A stretch of 64,000 nt of DNA from Scytonema sp. UIC 10036 (lineage in GTDB: Bacteria > Cyanobacteriota > Cyanobacteriia > Cyanobacteriales > Nostocaceae), in assembly GCF_009725235.1 (NCBI RefSeq), contig NZ_WJFC01000024.1:35833-99832 (forward strand), written 5' to 3'. Shown one piece after another: positions 8,685 through 17,755 of the stretch. The notes beneath the pieces were generated by a model. The model was not told where the DNA came from. It ran no database searches and saw nothing but the letters and a program-made list of their open reading frames with translations. The position numbers and the translations under genes are program-made. The stretch's first letter is position 1. Every line of letters starts with the position of its first letter.

Positions 8685-8908
8685 CAGCGCAAGTGTGAGC
8701 TTCATCAACAATGACCAATTCCGGACAAGCCCGTAGAAATTCATCACGCCGACTGTCAGATTTAATAAAATCCGTAGAGACAATTGTAAAAGGGTATAAA
8801 TCGAACAGCGATTGTCCCAAACGACAATTTTGTTGCAAGCGAGTCACCGTACTTGGCAACACCAACTCTGCTTCAATATGAAACTTGTTTCGCAACTCTA
8901 GAGTACTT
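8685..8908 (-). pseudogene. SNF2-type helicase fragment (Walker B region)
   Basis: The frame contains [20 protein letters not shown], then [14 protein letters not shown]: a superfamily 2 helicase Walker B/DEAH motif, as in SNF2-like helicases of phage-defence loci such as DISARM drmD (assignment to that subgroup is tentative). Only ~75 residues remain; both ends run into unrelated DNA or stops. It is the relic of a lost helicase gene. Confidence 0.6.
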
Positions 8909-8986
8909 TAATTAAAGACCCTACAGCAAAAGTCATAAATTATACGATTTTGGATTTTGAATTTTGGCTCGACATTGGTTCTCAAC

Positions 8987-9093
8987 TATAGCGGTTTTCA
9001 ATTGGGTACAATACATAAAAAGTTTTGGAACCGCAGATGAACGCAGATGGACGCGGATAAATTTGTACTTCAATAAGAGTGAAAACCGCTATA
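8987..9093. repeat. 107-bp inverted-repeat element, copy 1
   Basis: Ends are TATAGCGGTTTTCA (8987-9000) and its complement TGAAAACCGCTATA (9080-9093). The inside includes AACCGCAGATGAACGCAGAT. A second copy of the same length lies inverted at 41893-41999. Non-coding, MITE-like. Confidence 0.8.
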
Positions 9094-9103
9094 TTACTAA
9101 AGA

Positions 9104-9433
9104 TTACCTAGACACAACTCGTGTTTGAGCTTGTAAGTCAGATTGAGGTTTGCTTGTCACTACAATCTCTACATCTTGACCTAGTGCATTCAAGAAGCGA
9201 AATAGGCGCACAGTCGAAAATTCTGATAATTTTCCCGTCATTAAAGCAGAAACCTTTGCTCGATCAATTCCTAAAAGTTCTGCTGCTTCAGCCTGCGTTA
9301 TTTGTTGTGTAGTAATAATGTTACTAATCTTGCGTACAAGTTCAGCTTTTAACAGTAATTCATCAGGGTTTTCTAGACCCAAATCGGCAAATACATTACC
9401 GCTACTTGCTTGTACTTTAATTTCCTCAGTCAT
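9104..9433 (-). CDS. XRE-family HTH antitoxin-like protein (HigA type)
   Basis: 109 aa. A Cro/C1 helix-turn-helix occupies residues 40-85: QQITQAEAAELLGIDRAKVS then LMTGKLSEFSTVRLFRFLNALG. The length and the C-terminal VEIVVTSK strand are typical of HigA-type antitoxins encoded downstream of a RelE/HigB-like toxin. Its toxin is missing; the DNA on its 5' side carries a transposase remnant instead, so it is an orphan. Confidence 0.8.
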   Translation of the reverse strand: MTEEIKVQASSGNVFADLGLENPDELLLKAELVRKISNIITTQQITQAEAAELLGIDRAKVSALMTGKLSEFSTVRLFRFLNALGQDVEIVVTSKPQSDLQAQTRVVSR

Positions 9434-9479
9434 TCTTTTTCTCCGTGTTGGGTGGCAAAATAACGGTAACTGTAAAAGT

Positions 9480-9637
9480 CTGATTAAGCAAAATTATCAG
9501 TTTGTGTCAGCAGTTGCAGTTGGTTTTCTGCTTCTCTCCGTAATTGTTTGGCTTGTTCCTTATCCGTTTTACCACTTTTTCTTCTTGAGTTGACAGTTCT
9601 ATCGGTGGGTTCCAAACTATAGGACGCATAGTCATTG
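9480..9637 (-). pseudogene. IS1182-like transposase N-terminal remnant and adjoining scrap
   Basis: An ATG at 9637 opens MTMRPIVWNPPIELSTQEEK, the typical N-terminus of IS1182-type transposases, but similarity ends after about 26 codons. A different frame then reads KEQAKQLRREAENQLQLLTQ, the coiled-coil tail of some other protein, stopping near 9490. This is a deletion junction. From 9640 to 10203 I find only short frames with no recognisable content. Confidence 0.4.
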
Positions 9638-10203
9638 TACTCCTAATACTCTTTTCTCCTTATCTTTGAGTTCACTAAAACATGGGCTTTTTGTCAACTA
9701 CAATACTCCACAACTCCATTGCATAACCATCCATTCATTCATCACCCGTGCTTAAGAAGGCGGTGCTGCTTTCATCATCTACTCTTCGACGAGTCTATTT
9801 TATTTTCATAGTATTTCTAGATTTTTTTGGCTTTGTCTGGTGGTTCAAGCGTTTGTTATTTATCATGCTTAGTCAGTTTCACGTAAATCCGGATATGTCT
9901 ATTCACCACAATGCCACTAGAAAAATTGATGTCATTTCATGACTTAGTATCAGGTTCAATCCCGTCAGGAACGCTATCAAAGCCGCCTACAAGAAGATAG
10001 TACGATCGCACTCTATTTTTCCCAAGTCTTAGTTTGTACTCAAAGAGTGCTATCTACAAGTCTATTGATATTAATTGTCATCGACAAGCACATCAAATGC
10101 TCGCGCTCTCAATGCTATCAAACCAAGATCTTTGCCGTATTTGAGTTCCTTGTCGTGCTATACACAGTATGCCGGATTTGTCAATATCTTCTACTGAACC
10201 GGC

Positions 10204-10599
10204 GCTCTAGCAGCTTTTATGCGTCGTATTAATATATGTGAAGAACGTGGTAGTGGTATTGACAAAGTGGTTGATGTGGTTGAAGTATTTCAGTTACCAG
10301 CCCCAGCTTTTAAGGTAACAGAGAGCCATACTCAAGCTATTTTATTTGCTTATAAGAAGTTAGCAGATATGGACAAGGAAGACAGAATAAGAGCGTGTTA
10401 TCAGCATGCTTGTTTGCGATTTGTATCTAACGAACAAATGACTAATTCTTCATTGCGAAAAAGATTTTCAATTTCCTCAGAGAATGCCTCGATTGCCTCA
10501 CGTATTATCACAGACACAATAAAGGCGGGGTTGATCAAACCTTACGATCCAAGTAGTGAATCTAAAAAACACACAAAGTATGTTCCTTTTTGGGCTTAA
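10204..10599 (+). pseudogene. C-terminal part of AlbA_2/HATPase_c_4 'putative DNA-binding' protein
   Basis: About 130 residues: ALAAFMRRINICEERGSGID, then LPAPAFKVTESHTQAILF, and a C-terminal winged-helix-like part ending KYVPFWA. This is the C-terminal half of the widespread Schlafen AlbA_2/HATPase_c_4 family, normally ~400 residues with an N-terminal nucleic-acid-binding domain. A stop lies directly upstream and the N-terminal domain is absent, so I read it as 5'-truncated. Confidence 0.65.
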
Positions 10600-10652
10600 C
10601 TAGCTTTTGAGCTTCGAGTTTTATTTGACGGTTATTTGACTTGAGATGGTGG

Positions 10653-10860
10653 GCGTTACCCATCTAGCCCTGTCAAGGTGGATCAAAACTTTAGGAAATT
10701 AATAGCTTTCTCACCTCTTACCTCAGCGTACTCTGCGTCTCGGCGGTTAAATAAATTACTTTTGAACCGCAGAGGACGCTCCAGAGCACAGAGAGGGAAT
10801 ATGAGCAATTGCTAATCAAAATTTTATAAGTCACCTTGACAATCCTAGCGTTACCCATCT
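10653..10860. repeat. inverted-repeat element with flanking direct repeats
   Basis: CTGTCAAGGTG (10670-10680) and CACCTTGACAA (10832-10842) are inverted and are flanked by direct copies of GCGTTACCCATCT (10653-10665, 10848-10860). The inside holds the dispersed cyanobacterial 'AACCGCAGAG...' sequence. It fills most of the 309-bp gap before the DUF4058 gene. Confidence 0.5.
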
Positions 10861-10908
10861 TAGCTTTGTACCATATTTATTAAATGATTAAATTTATTCC
10901 TATTTACG

Positions 10909-11664
10909 ATGCCATCTCCTTTACCTGGGATGAATCCTTATCTGGAAAACCCAGAATTGTGGTCAGAATTTCATAGCCGGATGATTGTGGCGATCGCTGA
11001 TGCTCTTGACGATCGCCTCAGTCGAGATTACCGTGTTGCTGTGGAAAAGCGGGTATATTTGAGCGAAGCAGAGGAAAGTGTGTTGGTTGGCATTCCCGAT
11101 GTATCTGTTACTGCTTCTGTGCCAAAGAAAACTCAAGCGACAACTTCTGCTACCATGGTTCAACCTGTCAACATTGAGATTCCAATTGCAGAGGAAGTTC
11201 AAGAGCGTTTTCTAGAAATTCGCGAAGGAAATACTGGAACCGTCATCACGACTATCGAGGTGCTATCACCTAAAAATAAACGCACTGGTGAAGGACGCAG
11301 TACTTATCTGCAAAAGCGACAAAAAATTCTTACGAGTGCGACTCACTTAATAGAAATAGATTTACTGCGGGGAGGTGAACCACTTCCCATGATTGGTGCA
11401 ATTCCATCCGATTATCGGATTTTAATAAGTCGAAGCCCTCAACGTCCGAAAGCTCAACTCTACGCCTTTAACTTGAGACAACCGATACCAGCTTTTCCAA
11501 TTCCTTTACGTCCTGAAGAACCAGAGCCATTGTTGGAATTGCAACCCTTGCTACATCGGGTGTACGATCGCGCTCGGTTAGAACTGGCGATCGACTACAA
11601 TACACCTTGCATTCCCAAGTTATCTCTAGAAGATGATACTTGGCTGCGAAGTTTCATCTCCTAA
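10909..11664 (+). CDS. DUF4058 family protein
   Basis: 251 aa, full length for the family. It begins with the characteristic MPSPLPGMNPYLENPELW and continues with the RVYLSEAEE and EVLSPKNKRTGEGR blocks. EVLSPxNK is reminiscent of a nuclease-type core (as in Uma2-like proteins), but the function of DUF4058 is not established. It is common in multiple copies in cyanobacteria. Single gene, convergent with the Rieske gene, with 6 bp between the stops. Confidence 0.9.
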   Translation: MPSPLPGMNPYLENPELWSEFHSRMIVAIADALDDRLSRDYRVAVEKRVYLSEAEESVLVGIPDVSVTASVPKKTQATTSATMVQPVNIEIPIAEEVQERFLEIREGNTGTVITTIEVLSPKNKRTGEGRSTYLQKRQKILTSATHLIEIDLLRGGEPLPMIGAIPSDYRILISRSPQRPKAQLYAFNLRQPIPAFPIPLRPEEPEPLLELQPLLHRVYDRARLELAIDYNTPCIPKLSLEDDTWLRSFIS

Positions 11665-11670
11665 AAAAAA

Positions 11671-13161
11671 TCAATCATTGCGGGCGTGTTCAAACTCATA
11701 AATATAGAAGAGTCGGCTAAATCTCTTAATTTGGTATCCCACGATAGCAAATAGAATCGCGCCTCCAATTGCCCACCAGAAAGCTGCAGGAGGGATAGTA
11801 GTTAGAATCGAGCCACTTGTTTGCTGGAAGTTTGCGATTGCAGCTTTCACAGCTATAGCTCGTGCATCCACAATGACCCCCACAAGCAAACACACAGCAG
11901 CAGCTATATAAGCCAATACAGAGAGACGATTGAAATTTTTCAGAGCATCCTGGCAAACCTTACAGTGTTGAGTATGAGTTGTCCACACATCAAAAAGCTT
12001 CTGCTTGTCCGCCTCTTCTAGAGCCAAACCATCTTCCGAAACCCAAGGAACACCGCCTCCAGCTCTTGTTTCCAGCCACTGGCGAAACGTAATTACCATT
12101 TTATCTTGGGGATTTGGAGTATAAACTGCATTGAGCCATTTGTCCTTTCGTCGTCCCAGAATCTTCTGTTGATAGTGAAGGAACACCAAATCTTGATGTA
12201 AGAATAAAGAAGACAACACGTGACCCAACCAAATTGGCATGGGTAGTCCAAAAATCCCCAAACCTTTTGGCTTTTGCCCTGCATCATTCTTCACTAACAC
12301 TTGGCATCCGATGTGACGACACCATCCCGGACGAGTCGGGGTAGCATACAATGCTAGTATAAGCTTTCCGCCATCCGTATTGCTTGAGACAATCCTCATG
12401 TGACATGGCGGTTGAAAGTCATGAACTGCTTGTTCAATATTAGGAGCCGTTGGTGTAATTTCAAAAGAAAAACCTTCTTGAGTAGACACATTCCGCACTA
12501 GATTCATGTTATAGTACTTGGCATCCTTATAGCGACTTCCAACAAGTCCGTGGTGAGAGACAGGGACATGAGCGGGATCTGCCACATTCTCCATGAAAAA
12601 GTCCCATCCATAGGGAAGATCGCGTACATTCCAAAATAGCTGTACCGCTTTGTCTGAGCCATTTTCAAGCTCTGGTATGATTCGCGGTGACCTCAATTGA
12701 CTTTCCTGTTGGGCTTGCGAACCTGATTCTGACCATACCCACAGCAACCCTTGGCATTCTTGAGTGGGATAAGCGGTAGCGCACGACCTCGTGTTTGAGC
12801 AATTCTTTGCCTCAGTTTGCTCATTTTGTGATTGAGGAATGTTGACACAATTCCCTTGAGAATCAAAACGCCAAGCGTGATACGCGCACAAAAGTGTCCC
12901 GTCAGATTCAACACGACCTTCTGAAAGCGGAACCAATCGATGGGGACAACAATCTTCAAAACAACGCCATTTACCAGCCCCATCCCGCCACAAGACAATC
13001 TCTTTTCCTAGTAACTGCATTGCGTGGGGACGAGAAGAGTCCAAGAAATCTACAACAGCTACCGGATACCACTGTTTAGTCCACTGAAATACCTCTTCTT
13101 GCTGGTGAAATTGTTCGACAGCATCACGTATATTTCCTGGCAGACTCATCTCAGTAGCCAC
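11671..13161 (-). CDS. Rieske non-haem iron oxygenase, pheophorbide a oxygenase / Tic55-like
   Basis: 496 aa. Rieske cluster ligands are C72/H74 and C92/H95 (CPHRL...CAYHAW). Mononuclear iron ligands follow in NVADPAHVPVSHHG. After the catalytic domain comes a CxxC (HCKVC) and two C-terminal transmembrane helices, the arrangement of plant PaO/LLS1-type oxygenases (chlorophyll breakdown) and Tic55. The cyanobacterial substrate is not settled. It would act at a membrane with ferredoxin as electron donor (family knowledge). Monocistronic. Confidence 0.88.
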   Translation of the reverse strand: MATEMSLPGNIRDAVEQFHQQEEVFQWTKQWYPVAVVDFLDSSRPHAMQLLGKEIVLWRDGAGKWRCFEDCCPHRLVPLSEGRVESDGTLLCAYHAWRFDSQGNCVNIPQSQNEQTEAKNCSNTRSCATAYPTQECQGLLWVWSESGSQAQQESQLRSPRIIPELENGSDKAVQLFWNVRDLPYGWDFFMENVADPAHVPVSHHGLVGSRYKDAKYYNMNLVRNVSTQEGFSFEITPTAPNIEQAVHDFQPPCHMRIVSSNTDGGKLILALYATPTRPGWCRHIGCQVLVKNDAGQKPKGLGIFGLPMPIWLGHVLSSLFLHQDLVFLHYQQKILGRRKDKWLNAVYTPNPQDKMVITFRQWLETRAGGGVPWVSEDGLALEEADKQKLFDVWTTHTQHCKVCQDALKNFNRLSVLAYIAAAVCLLVGVIVDARAIAVKAAIANFQQTSGSILTTIPPAAFWWAIGGAILFAIVGYQIKRFSRLFYIYEFEHARND

Positions 13162-13215
13162 AGGTACTCCTTATTCTTAATAAAACAACCTCTCTTAAAG
13201 AATTTTAACACAACC

Positions 13216-13258
13216 AATACGGATATTAGTAGGTTGGGTTGAGGAACGAAACCCAACA
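13216..13258. repeat. truncated copy B of the 137-bp MITE
   Basis: CAATACGGATA followed by GTAGGTTGGGTTGAGGAACG and AAACCCAACA matches the left half of the elements at 4341 and 14794; the right half is missing. It sits 55 bp upstream of the Rieske gene. Confidence 0.6.
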
Positions 13259-13308
13259 AACACATTTTTATTCTTTAAGCAAAACTGTTACTTTTGTGTC
13301 AGCTTCGG

Positions 13309-13328
13309 GAACTCTATCAATAGAGTTC
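13309..13328. promoter_or_regulatory. perfect 20-bp palindrome in the 13162-13484 gap
   Basis: GAACTCTAT-CA-ATAGAGTTC is a perfect 9-bp inverted repeat between the divergent Rieske and tudor-knot genes, as expected for an operator; it could equally be a chance hairpin. Apart from this and the truncated MITE I see nothing in the gap. Confidence 0.3.
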
Positions 13329-13484
13329 ATGTAACGGTAATCTCAGTAGTGCATTTCCCGTAAATGAGTCTTATAAATTAATTTTGCTTTCCGAGTTTTT
13401 ACTGGTGTTATTTGCCCTGCACTAGAGTAGCTACTGTTTCTGAACTTTGTTGTAAACACCATTTAGGGTTTTGAGAATCAGCAT

Positions 13485-14774
13485 ATGGATAAATCCATTA
13501 TTCAATTGGTTGACGAGTTACCATCTGACAATATTACTGTCAAAGTTTTAAAGGCACTGGATTACGTAGCACCAGGGCAGTGGAATAATCTGGTAGGATT
13601 TGACAACAGTATCCGTGCAATTACTGGAGAAACCAATCCCCAAGTCATTCAGCAAATTCGCGATCGCGCTATTGTTCTGTACCACGATCCTCAACAAGGC
13701 TACCAAGCTGCCATCAAACTTTATCAAACGATTGATAGCGCAGATACAGCTATGGCAACTGCTGCTTTAGCCAACAAAGTAGGTGAGAAAATCGGTTTTC
13801 TTTCCTTCTTAAGCAAAATTACACCAAAAGCTGACGTCACTCAAACAATTGATTTAGTCCTGAAAGTAGCTGTCGAAATTATTGCATTCTCCAAACTCAA
13901 TGGCATTCCCCAACCCAACCCACAAGAATTTGTCAATACTCTCACAAATAACTATAAAGATGCATCTCTGATGCGGATGGTTGCTTTAGTTTGTTTGGAT
14001 GGAGTTTTGCCCTTAGGTCCTGACTTTCTCAGCAAGATACAGGAAGTGATAAGTGGTGCAAATACTGACGCGATCGCTCAAAATCCTATCTTTTCAAGCA
14101 TCAACAACTTTCTACCAGGCAGCAATCCTTCTGATAAAGTGGGTTTTATCACTCAGGGTTTCAACTCCGTGCAAGGCTGGATGAATAACTTAGTCTCAAA
14201 AACTGGTGTAACTCCCCAATCAATTTTTAGTCATCTAGGCAATTTTATTCAGATGGCTGATGATAATTTAGACTTTGTGGCAGCATTCCTAGATCAAACC
14301 ACCAATTACTACGAGCATACAGGAATTCAAACTGTGGCTCGCAGTCTGATTTTACAAGCTCATACTTTAGTCAAACAAGAAGTTCAAGAACAGCCACCAA
14401 CGTCCCGTGCTATAAAAACTGATAACGATCGGTATGCAGAGGGGACAAAAGTAGAGGTTTGGGATAGTGAAGATGAGGAGTGGTACAAGGCTACTGTTGA
14501 ACAAGTCAAAGGTAACCGTTACTTTATTCAGTATAGTGGTTACGATTCCTCTGATAACGAGTGGGTTGAAGAAGACGATATTCGGATACGCGATCGCCAC
14601 TCATCTGATGACGGTGAATATAGAGTAGGTCAAAAGGTAAAAGTTTGGGATGAGGAAGAAGAGGAGTGGTATTCTGCAACAATTGGTAAAATCAAAAGTC
14701 AGCAATATTTTGTGCATTACATCGGTTACGACTCATCCTATGATGAATGGGTTGATGAGGAAGAAGTTTGTTAA
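13485..14774 (+). CDS. protein with helical N-terminus and two C-terminal tudor-knot (chromo-barrel-like) domains
   Basis: 429 aa. Residues 1-300 are helical and not recognised. Residues of about 321-365 and 381-427 are two copies of a ~45-residue barrel: a G-x-KVxVWD-x-EDEEWY-A start, then a YFIQY-x-GYDSS-x-(N/D)EWV end. This is the tudor-knot/MRG-type chromo barrel (PF11717 class), which in eukaryotes binds methylated histone or nucleic acid; here the ligand is unknown. The last aromatic W and acidic residues are kept in both. No signal peptide, so cytosolic. A MITE inserted 20 bp after the stop. Confidence 0.8.
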   Translation: MDKSIIQLVDELPSDNITVKVLKALDYVAPGQWNNLVGFDNSIRAITGETNPQVIQQIRDRAIVLYHDPQQGYQAAIKLYQTIDSADTAMATAALANKVGEKIGFLSFLSKITPKADVTQTIDLVLKVAVEIIAFSKLNGIPQPNPQEFVNTLTNNYKDASLMRMVALVCLDGVLPLGPDFLSKIQEVISGANTDAIAQNPIFSSINNFLPGSNPSDKVGFITQGFNSVQGWMNNLVSKTGVTPQSIFSHLGNFIQMADDNLDFVAAFLDQTTNYYEHTGIQTVARSLILQAHTLVKQEVQEQPPTSRAIKTDNDRYAEGTKVEVWDSEDEEWYKATVEQVKGNRYFIQYSGYDSSDNEWVEEDDIRIRDRHSSDDGEYRVGQKVKVWDEEEEEWYSATIGKIKSQQYFVHYIGYDSSYDEWVDEEEVC

Positions 14775-14793
14775 CAACAAGCTCTCTTCAACC

Positions 14794-14927
14794 CAATACT
14801 GCTCGGATAAGCGTTTTTGTAGGTTGGGTTGAGGAACGAAACCCAACAAATCCTGATAAGTGTTGGGTTTCGTTCCTCAACCCAACCTACCTTAAATTTG
14901 AATTTTTAGCTTAACCGACAAGTATTG
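14794..14927. mobile_element. MITE copy C, 134 bp, with 10-bp target duplication
   Basis: Same family as 4341-4477 but inverted: left end CAATACTGCTCGGATAAG, right end CTTAACCGACAAGTATTG. CTCTTCAACC is present directly on both sides (14784-14793, 14928-14937). The remaining DNA to 15195 shows no gene. Confidence 0.9.
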
Positions 14928-15195
14928 CTCTTCAACCAACTCCCGTACCCATATTTCTACAGCAGAATTAAAATTCTAGGAGATTGCGATTCGCATTTCG
15001 ACAACGAACAGCTTATGAAGTGCGATCGCAATTTATCATTTATCGGCAAGCTGTTTTTCCAAAGACTTTGTACCATATCTATTAAGCAGTCTTCAACAAA
15101 AAGTGTTCTATCACAGGTTTAACACTATCAAGTATAATTGTATTTTAACAAGCTGTAACCTTTAAAAGGTAACGTTTGCGGAGATCTGAGACAAC

Positions 15196-15432
15196 ATGGA
15201 TAACACACTTTTACAACGCATCACCCATAATCCTGATATCTGCCACGGAAAACCGTGCATTCGAGGACTTCGTTACCCAGTTGAGTTAATCTTGGAGCTA
15301 CTTAGTTCTGGTATGACCACGGAGGAAATTTTGGAAGATTATGACGACATAGAGTATGAAGATATTCTGGCTGTTTTGTTGTTTGCAGCTCGACTTAGTC
15401 AGGTTAAAAGTATTCATAAAATTGCCTCATGA
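15196..15432 (+). CDS. DUF433 antitoxin
   Basis: 78 aa, DUF433 fold: ITHNPDICHGKPCIRGLRYP, then LELLSSGMTTEEILEDY, a winged helix/homeodomain-like DNA-binding core. Such proteins are encoded directly upstream of DUF5615 PIN-like toxins; the next gene overlaps by 4 bases (ATGA). Confidence 0.9.
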   Translation: MDNTLLQRITHNPDICHGKPCIRGLRYPVELILELLSSGMTTEEILEDYDDIEYEDILAVLLFAARLSQVKSIHKIAS

Positions 15433-15782
15433 AATTTCTTGTAGATGCTCAGTTACCGATTCGCCTTGCGCGTTTCCTACAAACTTCAGGCTACGATACA
15501 ATTCATACCAGAGATTTACCTAGGCAAAACGCTACTTCCGATACTGAAATTAATGTTATATCAATTCAAGAAAATCGAATTGTAGTTACCAAAGATTCAG
15601 ATTTTGTCAACACTTTCTTAACTGTTCAGCAACCCTATAAACTACTTTTAATTACAACAGGGAACATCAAGAACTCAGAACTTGAAACCCTGTTTTCAGC
15701 AAACTTTCAATCTTTAGTTGAACTTTTTAAAGAGCACTCCTACATTGAAATGAGCCAGGATTCCATGATTGTGCATTTGTAG
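15429..15782 (+). CDS. DUF5615 PIN-like toxin
   Basis: 117 aa. MKFLVDAQLPIRLARFL supplies the first PIN aspartate, ENRIVVTKDSDF the VTKDxDF motif typical of the DUF5615 (COG4634) branch. Predicted ribonuclease toxin, translationally coupled to the DUF433 antitoxin. Complete and probably functional. Confidence 0.88.
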   Translation: MKFLVDAQLPIRLARFLQTSGYDTIHTRDLPRQNATSDTEINVISIQENRIVVTKDSDFVNTFLTVQQPYKLLLITTGNIKNSELETLFSANFQSLVELFKEHSYIEMSQDSMIVHL

Positions 15783-15833
15783 TCTTAGTCAAGATTTTAT
15801 ACGCTCAACTTTGTCGCTGCCAAAAATTAAGTG

Positions 15834-17540
15834 TCAAAATGGTGTCTTTGCCTGCAAGTACAAAGTTTTTCCGTGCTGCGGATGAAGTAAGCTCAGTTCT
15901 CTAGCATGTAGATGTAACCGACTTGCTTCAACATGACATCCATAAAGACGATCGCCTAATATAGGTATTCCAAGTCCATTTTTATCAGCAGCATGAACTC
16001 TCAATTGATGAGTTCGCCCTGTCAGGGGTATAAATTCTACGCGAGTGTAGTTTCCTTCTTTTGACACTACCTGAAAGTGAGTCACGCTGGGTTTTCCATA
16101 CTGCCAATCAACTTGTTGATAGGGGCGATTTTCAGGGTTTCCCCACAAAGGCAGTTCTATAATACCGCTCTTAGTGGTCAGAGAACCAGCAAGCAGGGCT
16201 TCATAAACTTTGTGAACTTGTCGTTGCTGAAATTGCTGGCTGAGTTGCCGATACGTTTGCCCATCGCGAGCTAACAAAAGAATACCAGAAGTATCTTGGT
16301 CTAAACGATGTACGGCAATAAGTTCTTCTCCATCGGGCAATAAATGACGCAAACGACTCAGAACACTGTCTTGGCGATCGCGATAACGTCCTGGAACTGA
16401 TAATAATCCCGCAGGTTTGTTGACAGCAATTAACCATTTGTCTTCATAAAGAATGGGTAGTATTTCCTCTGGTGAAAGTTTTAAAGATGCGTCTCTTGTC
16501 TCTACATTTCCCTGTGGCAATCCTGAAAGCAAAAACCCCATTAATGGCTGACATCGTTCCGCACAAGCCCCATAAAATTCTCCTGAAACTTTATCTCCAT
16601 CGTTAGAAGAAAATCCCCACCAAAACTCTGCCATTGCCAATGGTTTTAAACCATGTGTTGCCGCATAGTGCAGCAATTTTGGAGCACAACAATCTCCCGT
16701 TCCAGTAGGCATAGAACCTTTGGGAATTAACTGTTGCAAAGATGAAGATTGCCCTAAAAAATTCATGACAGAGTAAGCAGCATGCATCTGAGCTTGAAGT
16801 TGACGGGATAGTTCTTTCCGCAACTGTTTCAATTCACGAATTTGCCCATCCGCAGTTTCAATCAATTGCTTGAGCGATCGCAATGCCTCATCCTGTTGGC
16901 GTTTGAATCTACGTTTTTCGATTCCATCTTGACGGCTTTCTTCATCAAGTTGTTCAAGGGCTACAGTCAGTAATTCTCCTGTTAGCGTCTCACAAAATAT
17001 CAAGCGTTTTTCGTGTCGTTGCTGCTTGGTATTTTGATGGCGATCGCTCATTTCTTGCAGGCGTAACTTAAACTCCCGCGACAAAATTTCATATTGCTGT
17101 CGTTCTGGAATTTGCTTGAGGGAAATCAGTTTTTGCTTAATATTTTCCAATTCAACCAGTACACTGGCTTCGTCTAAAGCCACTTGTTCTCGCCCAGGAA
17201 TAGGTGGAACCCAACCCTCAACTATACTGCTACCATTTAGCAACCCTGAGAAAGCCTTGAGTATCCGTTGTTCTCCCGATGGTAGTTCCACTAGCAAGAC
17301 TCCATACATTTTACCCTGACGGGAATAACGCTCGTCAGTCGCAAGATATTTCATTAAACCACGTGCGATCGCTTCCACCAGAGTAGTGCGCGGAAGTCTG
17401 AGTATTTCGCCGCTTTGAGGACAGCGCCCTTCATAGTAATAGGTAGGAGTGGAGTTTACTGTGGTGCGATAAGCCGAAGGCTTAACGGCTGAAGCCGTAT
17501 CGCTTTCAAGAAAATCTGAAAGTGGGTGAAGAACTACCAT
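15834..17540 (-). CDS. RluA-family pseudouridine synthase with long N-terminal extension
   Basis: 568 aa. The C-terminal ~220 residues hold the RluA catalytic motif AVHRLDQDTSGILLLAR with the nucleophilic aspartate, and the GRTHQLRVH block. The first ~340 residues include a zinc-like start (YEGRCPQSGEIL) and a coiled coil; this extended form occurs in cyanobacteria and some proteobacteria. The target uridine in rRNA or tRNA is not predictable by eye. A piece of its 5' coding region is duplicated at 18525-18597. Confidence 0.88.
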   Translation of the reverse strand: MVVLHPLSDFLESDTASAVKPSAYRTTVNSTPTYYYEGRCPQSGEILRLPRTTLVEAIARGLMKYLATDERYSRQGKMYGVLLVELPSGEQRILKAFSGLLNGSSIVEGWVPPIPGREQVALDEASVLVELENIKQKLISLKQIPERQQYEILSREFKLRLQEMSDRHQNTKQQRHEKRLIFCETLTGELLTVALEQLDEESRQDGIEKRRFKRQQDEALRSLKQLIETADGQIRELKQLRKELSRQLQAQMHAAYSVMNFLGQSSSLQQLIPKGSMPTGTGDCCAPKLLHYAATHGLKPLAMAEFWWGFSSNDGDKVSGEFYGACAERCQPLMGFLLSGLPQGNVETRDASLKLSPEEILPILYEDKWLIAVNKPAGLLSVPGRYRDRQDSVLSRLRHLLPDGEELIAVHRLDQDTSGILLLARDGQTYRQLSQQFQQRQVHKVYEALLAGSLTTKSGIIELPLWGNPENRPYQQVDWQYGKPSVTHFQVVSKEGNYTRVEFIPLTGRTHQLRVHAADKNGLGIPILGDRLYGCHVEASRLHLHARELSLLHPQHGKTLYLQAKTPF

Positions 17541-17589
17541 AAACTTAGATTGACTAACTCCCCCTTAGTAAACGGTCGGGGATTCTGAG

Positions 17590-17755
17590 CGCGATGAATT
17601 AGATTTGGTCGCCCAAAGCCTAGGGTGTTGACTTTGATGGAATTTCGCCATTTTTTGTTCAGGCAACTTTTGTATGCCTGCGATCGCAATATAATTCCCG
17701 CTATGATTCCCAAATGGTCTATATCTTGTACGTCTATTTGAACTTCTTCTTTCAT
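17590..17755 (-). pseudogene. DUF4277 (IS1634-type) transposase N-terminal remnant
   Basis: From ATG 17755 the frame reads EVQIDVQDIDHLGIIAGII, the typical DUF4277 start of IS1634-type transposases, then loses similarity; KVNTLGFGRPNL a little later echoes the next conserved block. It has no catalytic domain. The DNA from here to 17998 shows nothing else. Confidence 0.5.

Noticed and set aside
9748..10232. Frames of 61-64 codons between 9.7 and 10.2 kb
   Set aside because: No domain pattern or ribosome-binding site; hydrophobic composition only reflects AT-rich DNA.
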